Counted from the first letter of the stretch, positions 6,765-16,137 are shown. The stretch: DNA of 34,308 nt from Candidatus Amulumruptor caecigallinarius (GCA_023665605.1 JAMPDP010000012.1:1-34308), one strand, 5' to 3'. Program-made: numbers and translations. Notes: a model not told the origin generated them from the letters alone.

Positions 6765-9605
6765 TCACTCGGCAGGCGACAGCACTACCGTGCGCTTGTT
6801 GCCGGCATCGAGCAGTCGCTGCAGGTATGCCTGCACCTCAGCGGGCGTTGCGGCCTCGGCAGCCTCGATTGACCCGTCAAGGGCATCCACGCCATCAATG
6901 CCGATACCGTCAAGGGTGCCCAGCCAGCGGCTGTTGGTCACACTCTCCTCCTTTATATCCTTCACAAGTATCTCCTTGGCCTGCTTGAGCTCATCGGGGT
7001 TGACGCCCTTGGCTACCTCGCTCAGCACGCTGTCGATGGCCACAAGGGCCTGTTCGGCGAGCTCGGGCTTCATCGGGGTCTGCACCTGGAGCACGGTGTT
7101 GGGATTCTCGGTGCGGTCTATCGTTATCATGGCGCTTATGGAGTACACGGCCCCCATCTTCTCGCGCACCACGTCTACCAGACGCTTGGTCACAATCTGA
7201 CGCGCGAGGTTGGCAAGCACGCGGTTCTTCATGGTGAAGGGCTGCTGGTCGGAAATCATCACGGCAGTATACACCTGCGGTGTCTCCATAGCCATCTTGG
7301 AGTCGGCGCGGCCCGTGCCGGCGGTTACGCCGTAAGCGGGGTCATAAACCACCTCGGCGGCCACGGTGCTCTCCTCGGCGGGGAGCGAGGCGAGGTAGGT
7401 CTCCACGAGCGGACGCAGCGTCTCGGGGTCAACGTTGCCCACGAAGTAGAAGGTGTAGTCGGCGGCGTTGCGGTTCATCTGCTGCACCATGGTGAGAATC
7501 TCGCCGCGGTCGGCCTTGGCGAAGGCCTCGGCGCTCAGCATCTGCTTGCGGGGGGACTCATACAGAGCCTTGAGCAGTTCGCGTGAGAAGGCCATCTGCG
7601 GGTTCTTCTCCATGTTTGACAGAAGGCTGGTGAACTGGGCGGCGGTGGCGGCGAACTCATCAGCATCAAGGTTGGGGGTAGTGTACTTGGCATAGAAGGC
7701 CTCAAGCATCGAGGGGAGATCCTTCACGGTGGTGTTACCGTTGAAGCCGCGGTAGTAGTCCTCATAGTAGGGAACCATACGGAAGTTCTTGCCGGCGAAA
7801 TACTTGCTCATGTCGGTGGCGGAGTATGTGCCGCCGCTCAGGTTCTCAAGCTCATACGGCAGCACGATGGCACTCTCAGGCGACAGTGCGGCGTATCCGG
7901 CTATGCCACCCTTGGCACGGCTCTTGAACAGTATCTCATCCTCCTTGAACTTGGTGCTCTTCACCACCACCTTGGCTCCGTTGCTCAGGGTCCACTCCAG
8001 GGCATCCACCTCGGGGAGTGCCTTGACGGCCACAATCTTGCCGGGGGTGGGAGGGGTAGCTATCAGCGGGTCGGTGCGCACCTCCTCAGAGTAAGCCTCG
8101 ATTTCCTCGCCGTCGACAGCGGCCATCATTGCCAGCAGTCCCTCTTCGGTGGGCACCTCGCTGTCCTCTTTCTGGGGCAGCGCAAGCCACAGGAAGCGGT
8201 CGTCGGGGCCGTTGAGCTGTGCCATCACCTGGTTGATCTGGTCCACGTTGACCATGGCTGCCACCATCTGCCCGAGCTCATACTCTTTCTGCGGGCCGGG
8301 GATGTATGTGCCCTTGTTGAAGTAGTCCACATACTCGCGGGCATACTGGGTCGAGGGGTGGGTGTCGCGGTTGTTGGCAGCCTTCTCGCGGGCTGAGAGC
8401 CATTCAGCCTTGGCGCGCTCAAGCTCGCTCTGCGTAAATCCACCCGTCACGGCGCGGCGAAGTTCGCGGTATGCGGCCTCCAGGGCGTTGCTGATGTCGC
8501 CATTCTTGCCGACAACGGCAAGTTGCACGGCATCCTTCGTGGCCACGAACCCGAAGAAGGGGCCGAAGTCCAGCGATGCCTGCATGAACGGTGCATCGGG
8601 TTTGGAGGCGATGTCGGTCATGCGTTGGTTGAACATCGACGCTATCATATCCTCCACATAGTCCTGCACGAACTCGGCCATGGTGCCGCGAAGCTCCTTG
8701 GGCAGCGGGTCGCCGGCAAGCATCAGGAGGCCGACCGAGTAGCTCTGCTCGGGGTCGGTGCCGATGCTCACCTTGGTGCCCTTGCTGTCGCCCCACGTGT
8801 AGTAGCGGCGCTCGGGAGCGTTGGCGGGCATCTCTATCGGCCCGAAGATGCTCTTGATCTGCTCGACGGTGCGGTTGACGTCTACGTCACCTACCACTAT
8901 GATGGCCTGTTGGTCAGGACGGTACCAGCGGTGATAATAGTCGCGGAGCTCATCAGGCTTGAAGTTGAGCACCACCTCCATCGTGCCGATGGGCAGGCGG
9001 TTGCCATAGCGCGCGCTGTCAGGGAAGAACGTCGGGAAGGTGTTCTCCATGATGCGGAACTGGCCCTCGCTGCGACGGCGCCACTCCTGCTCGATTACGC
9101 CGCGCTCATCGTTGATGGCATCGTCGGCAAGTGTCAGGTCGGTGGCCCAGTCATGCAGTATCAGCAGGCATGAGTCCACCACATTGGTGTTGCCGGCCAC
9201 AGGCACGGATGATATGTTGTACACCGTCTCGTCAAACGAAGTGTACGCGTTCAGGTCGCGCCCGAACATCACGCCCTTTGTGGCAAGCCACTCGCGCAGG
9301 TTGTTGTCGGGGAAGTTCTTGGTGCCGTTGAAGGCCATGTGCTCCAGGAAGTGTGCCAGACCACGCTGGTTGTCCTCCTCAAGGATGGAACCCACCTTCT
9401 GGGCAATGAAGAAGTCGGCCTGACCCTTCGGGTAATTGTTATGGCGCACTATGTAGGTGAGGCCGTTGGGCAGAGTGCCCGTCACCACGGCGGTGTCAAG
9501 CGGCAGCTTGGGCACCTGCGGCATCCCGGCCTCCTGGGCCTGCACTGCCGTGGGGGCGAGAAGCCCGGCTAAGAGAAGCGCGGGGGTAAGAATCTTTTTA
9601 AGCAT
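6765..9605 (-). CDS. M16-family zinc metallopeptidase (PqqL-like), second of a tandem pair
   Basis: A 946-residue exported peptidase. A signal peptide (1-23, cleaved after VQA) precedes the first catalytic half, with the inverted zinc motif HFLEH at 85-89 and the downstream glutamates ERGVIEQEW (167-175) that give the third zinc ligand. Three more M16-like domains follow; the second half lacks HxxEH, as expected for the structural partner lobe. M16 enzymes form a clam-shell that degrades or processes peptides, here in the periplasm or at the outer membrane. The open frame extends to a GTG at 9662 overlapping the upstream stop, but only the ATG at 9605 gives a signal peptide. It lies 53 bases after its paralogue, so both are in one operon. 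Substrates are unknown. Confidence 0.9.
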   Translation of the reverse strand: MLKKILTPALLLAGLLAPTAVQAQEAGMPQVPKLPLDTAVVTGTLPNGLTYIVRHNNYPKGQADFFIAQKVGSILEEDNQRGLAHFLEHMAFNGTKNFPDNNLREWLATKGVMFGRDLNAYTSFDETVYNISSVPVAGNTNVVDSCLLILHDWATDLTLADDAINDERGVIEQEWRRRSEGQFRIMENTFPTFFPDSARYGNRLPIGTMEVVLNFKPDELRDYYHRWYRPDQQAIIVVGDVDVNRTVEQIKSIFGPIEMPANAPERRYYTWGDSKGTKVSIGTDPEQSYSVGLLMLAGDPLPKELRGTMAEFVQDYVEDMIASMFNQRMTDIASKPDAPFMQASLDFGPFFGFVATKDAVQLAVVGKNGDISNALEAAYRELRRAVTGGFTQSELERAKAEWLSAREKAANNRDTHPSTQYAREYVDYFNKGTYIPGPQKEYELGQMVAAMVNVDQINQVMAQLNGPDDRFLWLALPQKEDSEVPTEEGLLAMMAAVDGEEIEAYSEEVRTDPLIATPPTPGKIVAVKALPEVDALEWTLSNGAKVVVKSTKFKEDEILFKSRAKGGIAGYAALSPESAIVLPYELENLSGGTYSATDMSKYFAGKNFRMVPYYEDYYRGFNGNTTVKDLPSMLEAFYAKYTTPNLDADEFAATAAQFTSLLSNMEKNPQMAFSRELLKALYESPRKQMLSAEAFAKADRGEILTMVQQMNRNAADYTFYFVGNVDPETLRPLVETYLASLPAEESTVAAEVVYDPAYGVTAGTGRADSKMAMETPQVYTAVMISDQQPFTMKNRVLANLARQIVTKRLVDVVREKMGAVYSISAMITIDRTENPNTVLQVQTPMKPELAEQALVAIDSVLSEVAKGVNPDELKQAKEILVKDIKEESVTNSRWLGTLDGIGIDGVDALDGSIEAAEAATPAEVQAYLQRLLDAGNKRTVVLSPAE

Positions 9606-9658
9606 TGTCTGTTTATGTTGGTTGAACGTTAGAGCTTGTATGCAAACCGCTTTGCCGG

Positions 9659-12481
9659 TCACTCGGGGCGAAGCACGGCGGAGCGGCGGTTGCCGGCGGC
9701 AAGCAGCTCGCGCACGAACGCCTCGACATCGGCTGCGGTAATCTCGTTGAGGGTGGCCAACGGGTCAAGCGAGGTGTCTACGCCTGCCAGAGCGAGGCTC
9801 GAGAGTCCCTGAGCGAAATACTGGTTGGTCTCCAGCGCACGCTTGATGCTCAGCTCCACGGTCTCCTTGGCGTTGGCAAACTCTTGGGGGGTAATCCCCT
9901 CGCCGAGCGACACAGCTATGGAGTCAATAGCTTCGATGGCCTTGTCGGCGGCCTCGGGCTTCAGTGTGGTGTCTATGCTAAGCTGCACGCTCGGAGTGGT
10001 CAGCGTGCGCATCCCGGCGTTGGGCTGCGAGCCGTAGGTGGCTCCCATCTTCACGCGCACGGTCTCGAAAAGCCGTTCGTAGATCAGCTTCCTCAGCAGT
10101 AGAGTTGTCAGGTGCGTACGCAGGCTCACCGGCATGTTGGCGCTGATGAGCAGCGAGTGATACACCTGCGGTGTCTCCATCTTCATCGTAGCGCTGCCCT
10201 CACCCTTGCCCGGGCGGATGCAGTAGGCGGGGAGGTTCACCACCTCGGTGTCGGTGACTGTGACATCGGCGGGAAGCGATGCCACGTACTTCTCGACGAG
10301 CGGACGCAGAGTGGCCTCGTCCACGTTGCCAGTGAAGATAAAGGTGTAGTCGGCGGCATTAGCCACCATCTGCTGTACGGCCTTGAGCAGCTCCGCGGAG
10401 TCGGCCTTGGCATAGTTGTCGGGGTTGAGGCTCTCCATGCGCGGCGACCCGTAGAACTCCTCCCCCTTGAGCTGCTCTATGCGCAGCTCGGGGCGGTTGA
10501 GGCTACCCTTGATCATCGCCGGATACTGCACGCGGATGCTCTCATACACATCGCCGTCTACAGCCGGTGCGGTCATGTAGCCATACATCACCTCCAGCAG
10601 TGTCGGCAGGTCGCTCACGTTGGTGCTTCCGTCTATCGTGCGGCTCACGGGAGTCAGGCTGAATGACAGGTCAACATTCTTGCCGGCCAGGTACTTGCCA
10701 AGGTCGCTCACCGAGTAGCTCCCGGGAGCTATGGACTCGGCGAAGGTGCCAAGGGTCGATGCAGTGGCATCGCTCAGGAAGTCCATCTTGGCATAGCCGC
10801 CACGAGCCACGGCCTTCACTATTATCTCGTCATCTTTCAGCGTCGTGGGCTTCACTATCACCTTGGCACCGTTGCTCAGTGTCCACTCGGCAGCTCCTTG
10901 CGCCGCCAGCGGGGTGACGCTCGTCACGCTGCCGGGGGTGGGGGCCACGGGCACCAGCGGGTCAGTGCGCATCTCATCCTTGTACGGTTCGAGGGTTTCG
11001 GCATCCACCTCGGCCAGCAGGTCGAGTATCTGCTGCTCGGTGGGCACCTCCACGTCGTCGCGCTTGGGCAGCATGGCAAGAACCAGACGGTTGTCTTTGC
11101 CGGTGAAGCCTGCCAGAGTCTTGTTGAGTTCACTCACGGGAATAGCCGTGAGCATCTGCCCCAACTGGAGCCGGGTGGGCTCGTCGGGAGTGTATCTGCC
11201 CTCCAGGAAGTAGTCCACATACTGCCCGGCATAGTCGTTGCTGTGGTGCTTGGAGCGGTTGGCATTGGCGTCGGTCAGTTCTTTGATCCATTCAGCCTTG
11301 GCGCGGTCAAGCTCGCTCTGGGTAAAGCCCCCGGTCAGAGCGCGGCGCAGCTCGCGGTAGGCATCCCGGAGTCCCGGGAGCATCTTCCCGTCCTTGCCCA
11401 TCACGTCAAGCGTGAGAGCATCTTTCTTGGCGGCGATGCCAAAGGCGGGGCCCGCGTCGAGGCGTGCGTTGCCAAATGTGGCATCCGGCTTGTTGCTTAT
11501 ATCCTCAAGGCGAGTGTTGAGCATCCTGCACACCATGTCCAGCAGATAGTCATACGAGAACTTCATCATGCTTCCGCGCTCTGCCATTGGCATGGCGTCG
11601 TAGGCTATCACCACTTCGGTCATCGGGGTGCCCACCTCGGCATCGGAGCCCACAGCCACGCGCGTACCCTCGGTGTCGCCCCACGTGAAATAGCGGCGCT
11701 CGGCGGGATTTACGGCAGCGGGTATCGGCCCGAACATCTCTTTAATCATATTCACCGTGGAGTCCACGTTCACATCCCCCACCACTATGATGCCCTGCTG
11801 ATCAGGGCGATACCACTTGGCATAGTAGTCGGCAAGCTCCCGGGGCTTGAAGTTGAGCACCACATCCATAGTGCCGATGGGCGAACGCTGACCGTAGCGC
11901 GCGGAGTCGGGAAGTACCTTGGCAAGCCCCTCGACAAACAGCCTGTACATGCCCACATTTCTCATGCGCCACTCTTCATGGATCACATTGCGCTCCTGCT
12001 CTATCTTCTCGGGCTTCATGTCGATGCCGCAAGCCCAGTCTTTGAGCACCAGCAGGCATGAGTCAACCAGCGACGGCTGCTTCGCCACAGGCACCCCGGA
12101 GAGGTAGTACACCGTCTGGTCATAGGAAGTGTAGGCGTTGGAGTTGATGCCCTTGGACTTCATCCACGGGTCAAGAGCCCCGTCAGGGTAGTTGGTGCTC
12201 CCCTCAAAGGCAACGTGCTCCAGAAAGTGAGCCAGACCACGCTGGTTATCCTCCTCAAGGATGGAGCCAACCTTCTGGGCGATGAAAAACTCAGCCTGCC
12301 CCTTGGGGTACTCGTTATGGCGCACTATGTACGTCATACCGTTGGGCAACGTCCCCGTGACCACAGCAGGATCAAGCGGTATCGCCGGCGTCTGCTGCGC
12401 AGATGCCGCCGGCACAGTCAGCATAGCCACAGCCAGCGCGGTTGCCGCAAGCATCCCGCTCCGATGCAGTTTCTTAACCAT
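9659..12481 (-). CDS. M16-family zinc metallopeptidase (PqqL-like), first of a tandem pair
   Basis: A 940-residue paralogue of the next gene. A signal peptide (1-29, ending ASA-QQ) is followed by a nearly identical opening: GTLPNG at 43-48, then HFLEH at 85-89 and ERNVIHEEW supplying the distal zinc ligand. Residues 40-90 are almost the same in the two proteins while the rest has diverged, suggesting an old duplication with the active centre conserved. The second half again lacks the zinc motif. The ATG at 12481 is preferred because MVKKLHRSG gives a normal signal peptide; the frame opens at 12514. It is first in the operon, with a promoter at 12612-12641. The two proteins might act as separate proteases or as a heterodimer; the sequence does not decide. 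Confidence 0.9.
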   Translation of the reverse strand: MVKKLHRSGMLAATALAVAMLTVPAASAQQTPAIPLDPAVVTGTLPNGMTYIVRHNEYPKGQAEFFIAQKVGSILEEDNQRGLAHFLEHVAFEGSTNYPDGALDPWMKSKGINSNAYTSYDQTVYYLSGVPVAKQPSLVDSCLLVLKDWACGIDMKPEKIEQERNVIHEEWRMRNVGMYRLFVEGLAKVLPDSARYGQRSPIGTMDVVLNFKPRELADYYAKWYRPDQQGIIVVGDVNVDSTVNMIKEMFGPIPAAVNPAERRYFTWGDTEGTRVAVGSDAEVGTPMTEVVIAYDAMPMAERGSMMKFSYDYLLDMVCRMLNTRLEDISNKPDATFGNARLDAGPAFGIAAKKDALTLDVMGKDGKMLPGLRDAYRELRRALTGGFTQSELDRAKAEWIKELTDANANRSKHHSNDYAGQYVDYFLEGRYTPDEPTRLQLGQMLTAIPVSELNKTLAGFTGKDNRLVLAMLPKRDDVEVPTEQQILDLLAEVDAETLEPYKDEMRTDPLVPVAPTPGSVTSVTPLAAQGAAEWTLSNGAKVIVKPTTLKDDEIIVKAVARGGYAKMDFLSDATASTLGTFAESIAPGSYSVSDLGKYLAGKNVDLSFSLTPVSRTIDGSTNVSDLPTLLEVMYGYMTAPAVDGDVYESIRVQYPAMIKGSLNRPELRIEQLKGEEFYGSPRMESLNPDNYAKADSAELLKAVQQMVANAADYTFIFTGNVDEATLRPLVEKYVASLPADVTVTDTEVVNLPAYCIRPGKGEGSATMKMETPQVYHSLLISANMPVSLRTHLTTLLLRKLIYERLFETVRVKMGATYGSQPNAGMRTLTTPSVQLSIDTTLKPEAADKAIEAIDSIAVSLGEGITPQEFANAKETVELSIKRALETNQYFAQGLSSLALAGVDTSLDPLATLNEITAADVEAFVRELLAAGNRRSAVLRPE

Positions 12482-12524
12482 AATATTCAAGTGAGTAGTG
12501 ATACGAATTGGCACGTCATTTCAT

Positions 12525-12567
12525 AGCAGCCCGGACCGGCCGTCCTTGCAGCAGCCCGAACCGGCCG
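12525..12567. repeat. Direct repeat in the M16 operon leader
   Basis: Two 18-base copies, 12525-12542 and 12550-12567, read AGCAGCCCGGACCGGCCG with one mismatch, at a 25-base offset. Both lie in the predicted 5' leader of the M16 transcript, so they could be a regulator or RNA-binding site. Confidence 0.6.
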
Positions 12568-12611
12568 CTTTCTGCGGTGTTGCGGTGATGCATACAACTG
12601 CATCACCACCG

Positions 12612-12641
12612 CAAAGGTAAGCAATTTTCCCCATCCCGCAA
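12612..12641 (-). promoter_or_regulatory. Promoter of the M16 peptidase operon
   Basis: The minus strand has TTG (12641-12639), 19 bases, then TACCTTTG (12619-12612). This predicts a leader of about 125 bases before the ATG at 12481. Confidence 0.6.
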
Positions 12642-12887
12642 CACCCACCCTCATTTTTCTCTAAAAAAGCCACCCCTCACGAAAAAATCCCTTGCCATTC
12701 ATCTCTCAAAGGCTGTATGTTTCCGTAATAGGTTGACTCGGTTTTGGATGCACCACGGTGCATCCCTACAAGCTGATGGTTTTGCAACAATCTCTAAGAT
12801 ATCAGGTGGTGTTGCAGCCCTCTGCCTGCTGGTTTTCTACGCCATCCTCTCCGGTGGAGGGGGGAGGCGATATATGCCGCGGGGGGA
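12642..12887. other. Gene-free stretch between the M16 and wbqC operons
   Basis: No convincing gene is present. It holds a palindrome at 12746-12765 (GGATGCACC/GGTGCATCC, two-base centre), which recalls the GGATGCA arm of the fabG terminator, and a small G/C hairpin at 12846-12862 that may end the wbqC transcript but has no T run. Fragments such as GTTGCAGCCCTC resemble the flanks of the three-hairpin elements. Confidence 0.5.
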
Positions 12888-13490
12888 TTATGTGAGGAGG
12901 AGGGTGGCTTCGGGGCCGAGGTTGAAGATGAGGTCGAGGATGCTCAGGCCGGGGATGAAGCCGAGGGTTTGGGCTCGGACTTGCCAGTAGGGTTCGGCGA
13001 TGGTGTATTTGGATGCTAATGTGGCCGTCGGGGTGATTCTCTCACAGTCTGTGGGCAACAGGGGGGAGTCAGAGGTGTATGTGGGAGCGGGGATGGAGAG
13101 GAGGCGGCAGACGAGGTTGTCGAGGTCGGCTGAGAGGGTGGCCATGGGGGTGCCTACTCTGTCGGGGTTGAGGAGGGGGAGGAAGTCGTCGGCGTAGAAC
13201 TCGAAGAAGGGGGTGCGCCCGTAGGCGCTTTCGAGGGCTGTCATCATGGTTTGCCACCATGGGGAGTGGCCGGAGATGAGGATGTCGGCATAGGTGGCCG
13301 TGGTGTGTGACGCGGGCTTGGCCACGGGAATGGTCACGTCAAGGGGGCCGCGCGTGTCGGCGATGGTGAAGCGGTGGAACGCCTTGAAGCGCTTGTCGAA
13401 GTGCAGAGAGGTGTCAACGATGCCACCCCCCTGACGGGCTATGGCCCGATAGCGGCAGGCGGGGCCGAGGAGCTCCGGGGCAAGAATCAT
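12888..13490 (-). CDS. WbqC-like family protein
   Basis: A 200-residue soluble protein matching the WbqC-like family common in Bacteroidota. Recognisable pieces are the Trp-containing segment PWWQTMMTALESAYGRTPFFEFY (split here around residues 76-98), where the family has an H..W...I..aY..aPyF pattern, and the near-terminal LSILDLIFNLGPEA. WbqC itself comes from O-antigen clusters and is thought to act in sugar modification, but the biochemical role of most members is unproven. The start ATG overlaps the lepB stop by four bases (13487-13490), so translation is coupled and it is the last gene of the operon. The wbqC-lepB pairing is recurrent in this phylum and argues against a purely O-antigen job. 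Confidence 0.82.
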   Translation of the reverse strand: MILAPELLGPACRYRAIARQGGGIVDTSLHFDKRFKAFHRFTIADTRGPLDVTIPVAKPASHTTATYADILISGHSPWWQTMMTALESAYGRTPFFEFYADDFLPLLNPDRVGTPMATLSADLDNLVCRLLSIPAPTYTSDSPLLPTDCERITPTATLASKYTIAEPYWQVRAQTLGFIPGLSILDLIFNLGPEATLLLT

Positions 13491-14914
13491 TTGTCGGGGT
13501 TAGCCTTGCGCAATACGCGGTTCCAGCGGATGCCGCCGTTGAAGATGCTCTTGTCCTTGTCAAACGAAGCGAGGACGAGCATTGGCTTGCCAACGATATG
13601 GTCTTCAGGCACAAAACCCCAGTAACGTGAGTCGAGGGACATATCGCGGTTGTCGCCGAGCATGAAGTAGTAGTCCATCTCGAAGGTGTAGGAGTCCTGC
13701 GGCTTGCCGTCGATGTATAGCTTGCCATCCTTGAAATAAGCGTCGGGATGGTGCTCGTAGTTGCGGATTACGCGGTGGTAGGCAAGCCACTTCTCCTCCG
13801 AGTCGATGGCGATGGAGTCACCCTTGCGCGGAATCCACAGGGCGGGGAAATCCTCGCGTGTGCGGCCGTCAGTGTGCCCCAGCGGATACAGCCAAGGCTC
13901 CTGCGGGGCCTCCATCTTGAGCAGCATGGGTATGCGTGAGTCGGCGTTGAGGGCTTCAGCAGCCTTCTTGGTGAGGGGCGAGAGGTAGATGGGCGGGAGC
14001 GAGCCGTCATCGTTGACAGTGAAGCCGAGAGCGCGGAGCGTGGGGAGGTCATCGGCAGTGACAGAGGGTACGATGCGGTCGTCACGGGAGATGCCGTACC
14101 GCTCGAAGTCAGCTTCGCCGAAGGGTGACTGGGGCTGGTAATAATAGTTGTGCTGTGTGTTCTCAGGCTCCTCCAGAGGGTTGCCGTCGATGTATACCGT
14201 GCCGCCGCGCATCTCGATGGTCTCGCCGGGAAGCCCTATGGCTCGCTTGACATAGTTCTCGCGGCGGTCCACGGGGCGGTATATTACTTCGCCGAACTCC
14301 TGCGGGTTGGCGTGTATGGCCTCGCGGCCATACATTGCCGTGAGGGTGTAATAGTCAGGGTTGGTGCGCTTGAGGGCCACGGTGTCGCCGGCGGGGAAGT
14401 TGAATACCACGATGTCGCCGCGCTCCACGTTGCCCAGACCCTTCAGGCGGTGGTACTTCCACTCGGGCCAGTCAAGATAGCTCTTTGTGCCGAGGACAGG
14501 GAAGGTGTTCTGCACCAAGGGGAAGTGGATGGGAGTATTGGGGACGCGCGGGCCGTAAGCCATCTTGTTGACCCATAGATAATCGCCCACCAGAAGTGAC
14601 TTCTCAAGCGACGAGGAGGGTATCTGATAGTTCTGCCCCACGAAGGTGAACACGAAGTAAACGAGCACCAGCGTGTAGAGCAGAGCGTCGACCCAGCTCA
14701 TCACCGAACGTACGGTAGCGTTCTTGGACTTCTTCCACCATGTGAGGGGGATGTAGCCGGTGATGTAGATGTCAAAGAGGAGGAGCCAGGCGAGGAGCAC
14801 CCACGGGTTGCCGAGCCAGATAACCCAGAGGAAAAATATCAGGCTCACTACGCCGAACCTCACCCAGCGGGTGGTCTTGACGGCGCGTATGCGGTCACGA
14901 AACGACTGATTCAA
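13487..14914 (-). CDS. lepB: Signal peptidase I
   Basis: A 475-residue inner-membrane serine peptidase that removes signal peptides from exported proteins. Hydrophobic segments lie at about 19-35, 37-55 and 74-93. The catalytic serine is Ser102 in QIPSSSLEKSLLVGD, which aligns without gaps to the E. coli Ser90 region, and the general base is Lys223 in VKRAIGLPGE. The GDNRDMSLDSRYWG box is intact near the C-terminus. Between the lysine box and the GDNR box there is an insertion of roughly 150 residues rich in charged and aromatic residues; long forms like this are usual in Bacteroidales. The gene starts 47 bases after dapB and overlaps wbqC. Constitutive expression with the operon is likely. 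Confidence 0.95.
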   Translation of the reverse strand: MNQSFRDRIRAVKTTRWVRFGVVSLIFFLWVIWLGNPWVLLAWLLLFDIYITGYIPLTWWKKSKNATVRSVMSWVDALLYTLVLVYFVFTFVGQNYQIPSSSLEKSLLVGDYLWVNKMAYGPRVPNTPIHFPLVQNTFPVLGTKSYLDWPEWKYHRLKGLGNVERGDIVVFNFPAGDTVALKRTNPDYYTLTAMYGREAIHANPQEFGEVIYRPVDRRENYVKRAIGLPGETIEMRGGTVYIDGNPLEEPENTQHNYYYQPQSPFGEADFERYGISRDDRIVPSVTADDLPTLRALGFTVNDDGSLPPIYLSPLTKKAAEALNADSRIPMLLKMEAPQEPWLYPLGHTDGRTREDFPALWIPRKGDSIAIDSEEKWLAYHRVIRNYEHHPDAYFKDGKLYIDGKPQDSYTFEMDYYFMLGDNRDMSLDSRYWGFVPEDHIVGKPMLVLASFDKDKSIFNGGIRWNRVLRKANPDK

Positions 14915-14961
14915 TTTCTATGGTGGTGTGAGAATGTGCTGGAGTGGTGGAAACAGGGATG

Positions 14962-15687
14962 TCAGGCGAGGAGGTCAGCCATCACCTCATCCATGGTGTG
15001 AACGCCGGGGTGCTCACGGAGCCATTCGGCAGCCATGACGGCCCCAAGTGCGAAGCCCTCGCGCGTCTTGGCAGAGTGGGCAATGGTGATGGAGTCGATG
15101 GGCGAGTCCCAGACAATCTCGTGGATGCCGGGCACCTCGCCACGGCGCACATGGCTCACTATCAGAGCATCTGCGGGGGCCGGGGCCTCCTCCACCCAGC
15201 TGCCGACATTGGGGTCGGCGGCAACTATCTGGTCAGCGAGAGTCACGGCGGTGCCACTGGGATGGTCGAGCTTATGGACGTGGTGAGTCTCGGTCATCGA
15301 GGGGTGATACTGGGGGAACTTTGCCATAATCTCCGCCAGACGACGGTTGATGGCCATGAAGATGTTCACGCCGATGCTGAAGTTAGAGCTCCAGAGCATT
15401 GACACGCCGGCCTGACGGGCCTCCTGCTCTACGGCGGGGAGCTCGGCACCCCAACCGGTAGAGCCTGACACTACGCCTACACCCTTGGCAATGGCGCGGC
15501 GGCAGTTGGCCGCAGCAGTGTGAGGCGTGGTGAACTCGATGGCAATGTCGGCCGAGGCAAACTCCGGGGAGTCGAAGTCAGCGGTATTGTCAACGTCGAT
15601 AATGGAGACTATGTCATGGCCACGCTCGCGGGCGATTTTCTCGATGAGGTGTCCCATCTTGCCGTAGCCGATCAGAGCAATTTTCAT
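14962..15687 (-). CDS. dapB: 4-hydroxy-tetrahydrodipicolinate reductase
   Basis: A 241-residue cytoplasmic enzyme of the lysine and meso-diaminopimelate pathway, reducing hydroxy-tetrahydrodipicolinate with NAD(P)H. The Rossmann motif GYGKMG lies at 8-13 and Asp36 closes the second strand. The catalytic and substrate motif HHVHKLDHPSGTA (His, His, Lys and SGT) is complete, and VRRGEVPGIHEI matches the family's R.G...G.H.V segment. Length is slightly under the E. coli protein (273), as usual in this phylum. It is the third gene of a minus-strand unit from 16446 to 12888, 50 bases after a small membrane protein and 47 before lepB, tying peptidoglycan precursor supply to division and export genes. 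Confidence 0.95.
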   Translation of the reverse strand: MKIALIGYGKMGHLIEKIARERGHDIVSIIDVDNTADFDSPEFASADIAIEFTTPHTAAANCRRAIAKGVGVVSGSTGWGAELPAVEQEARQAGVSMLWSSNFSIGVNIFMAINRRLAEIMAKFPQYHPSMTETHHVHKLDHPSGTAVTLADQIVAADPNVGSWVEEAPAPADALIVSHVRRGEVPGIHEIVWDSPIDSITIAHSAKTREGFALGAVMAAEWLREHPGVHTMDEVMADLLA

Positions 15688-15737
15688 TTCGGAGGGGGGA
15701 TGTGTGGTGAAGTGAAACTAAGGGAGACGTCAGAGGG

Positions 15738-16103
15738 TCAGGGATTCTCCTTGCGGAGCGCGCGGGGAATCATGAATGCGGTGAACACCTGGATGGCTCC
15801 ACCGGCAAGCGTGAAGGCGAGCCAGTCGCGTGTGCCGGCACGGTCATAGAATATGAAGAAAGTGGCCACGCAGAACAGCAGGGCGCTCCAGGTTTCGAGG
15901 CGATACAGGCGCTTGAGGCGCAGAGAGATACCTTTGGGCACTGCCGTGGCAATGCGGCCGATTAGTAGCACCAGAGCCCCGGAGCCGTAGAGGTATTTCC
16001 ACAGGTCAGTGTTGACGCGGAGTATCGGCAGGAGCGTGCCGGCGACTATCAGGAGGAGTCCGAGGGTGACGATCCACATCACCACGTTCTGGTTCTTGAT
16101 CAT
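15738..16103 (-). CDS. Small four-helix membrane protein, function unknown
   Basis: A 121-residue protein with four predicted membrane helices (about 5-25, 36-52, 70-87 and 92-110) joined by short loops; a basic segment RLKRLYR lies between helices two and three, so that loop should be cytoplasmic. I do not recognise a named domain or catalytic motif. It sits between the DivIC-like gene (34 bases upstream) and dapB (50 bases downstream), so it is co-transcribed with division and cell-wall genes. Codon use looks like its neighbours, which argues for a real gene. A structural or scaffolding role in the envelope is possible but is only a guess from context. Confidence 0.75.
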   Translation of the reverse strand: MIKNQNVVMWIVTLGLLLIVAGTLLPILRVNTDLWKYLYGSGALVLLIGRIATAVPKGISLRLKRLYRLETWSALLFCVATFFIFYDRAGTRDWLAFTLAGGAIQVFTAFMIPRALRKENP

Positions 16104-16137
16104 TATTAGTCTGCGGATGGCGGAGAGAAGGGAAGGG

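Noticed and set aside
9606-9662. A GTG start at 9662 for the second M16 gene, overlapping the upstream stop
   Set aside because: The added 19 residues push the signal peptide inward; the ATG at 9605 gives a proper one.
12733-12990. An 85-residue plus-strand frame in the M16-wbqC gap
   Set aside because: It runs through a palindrome and G-rich runs, overlaps the 3' end of wbqC, and has no domain or promoter.
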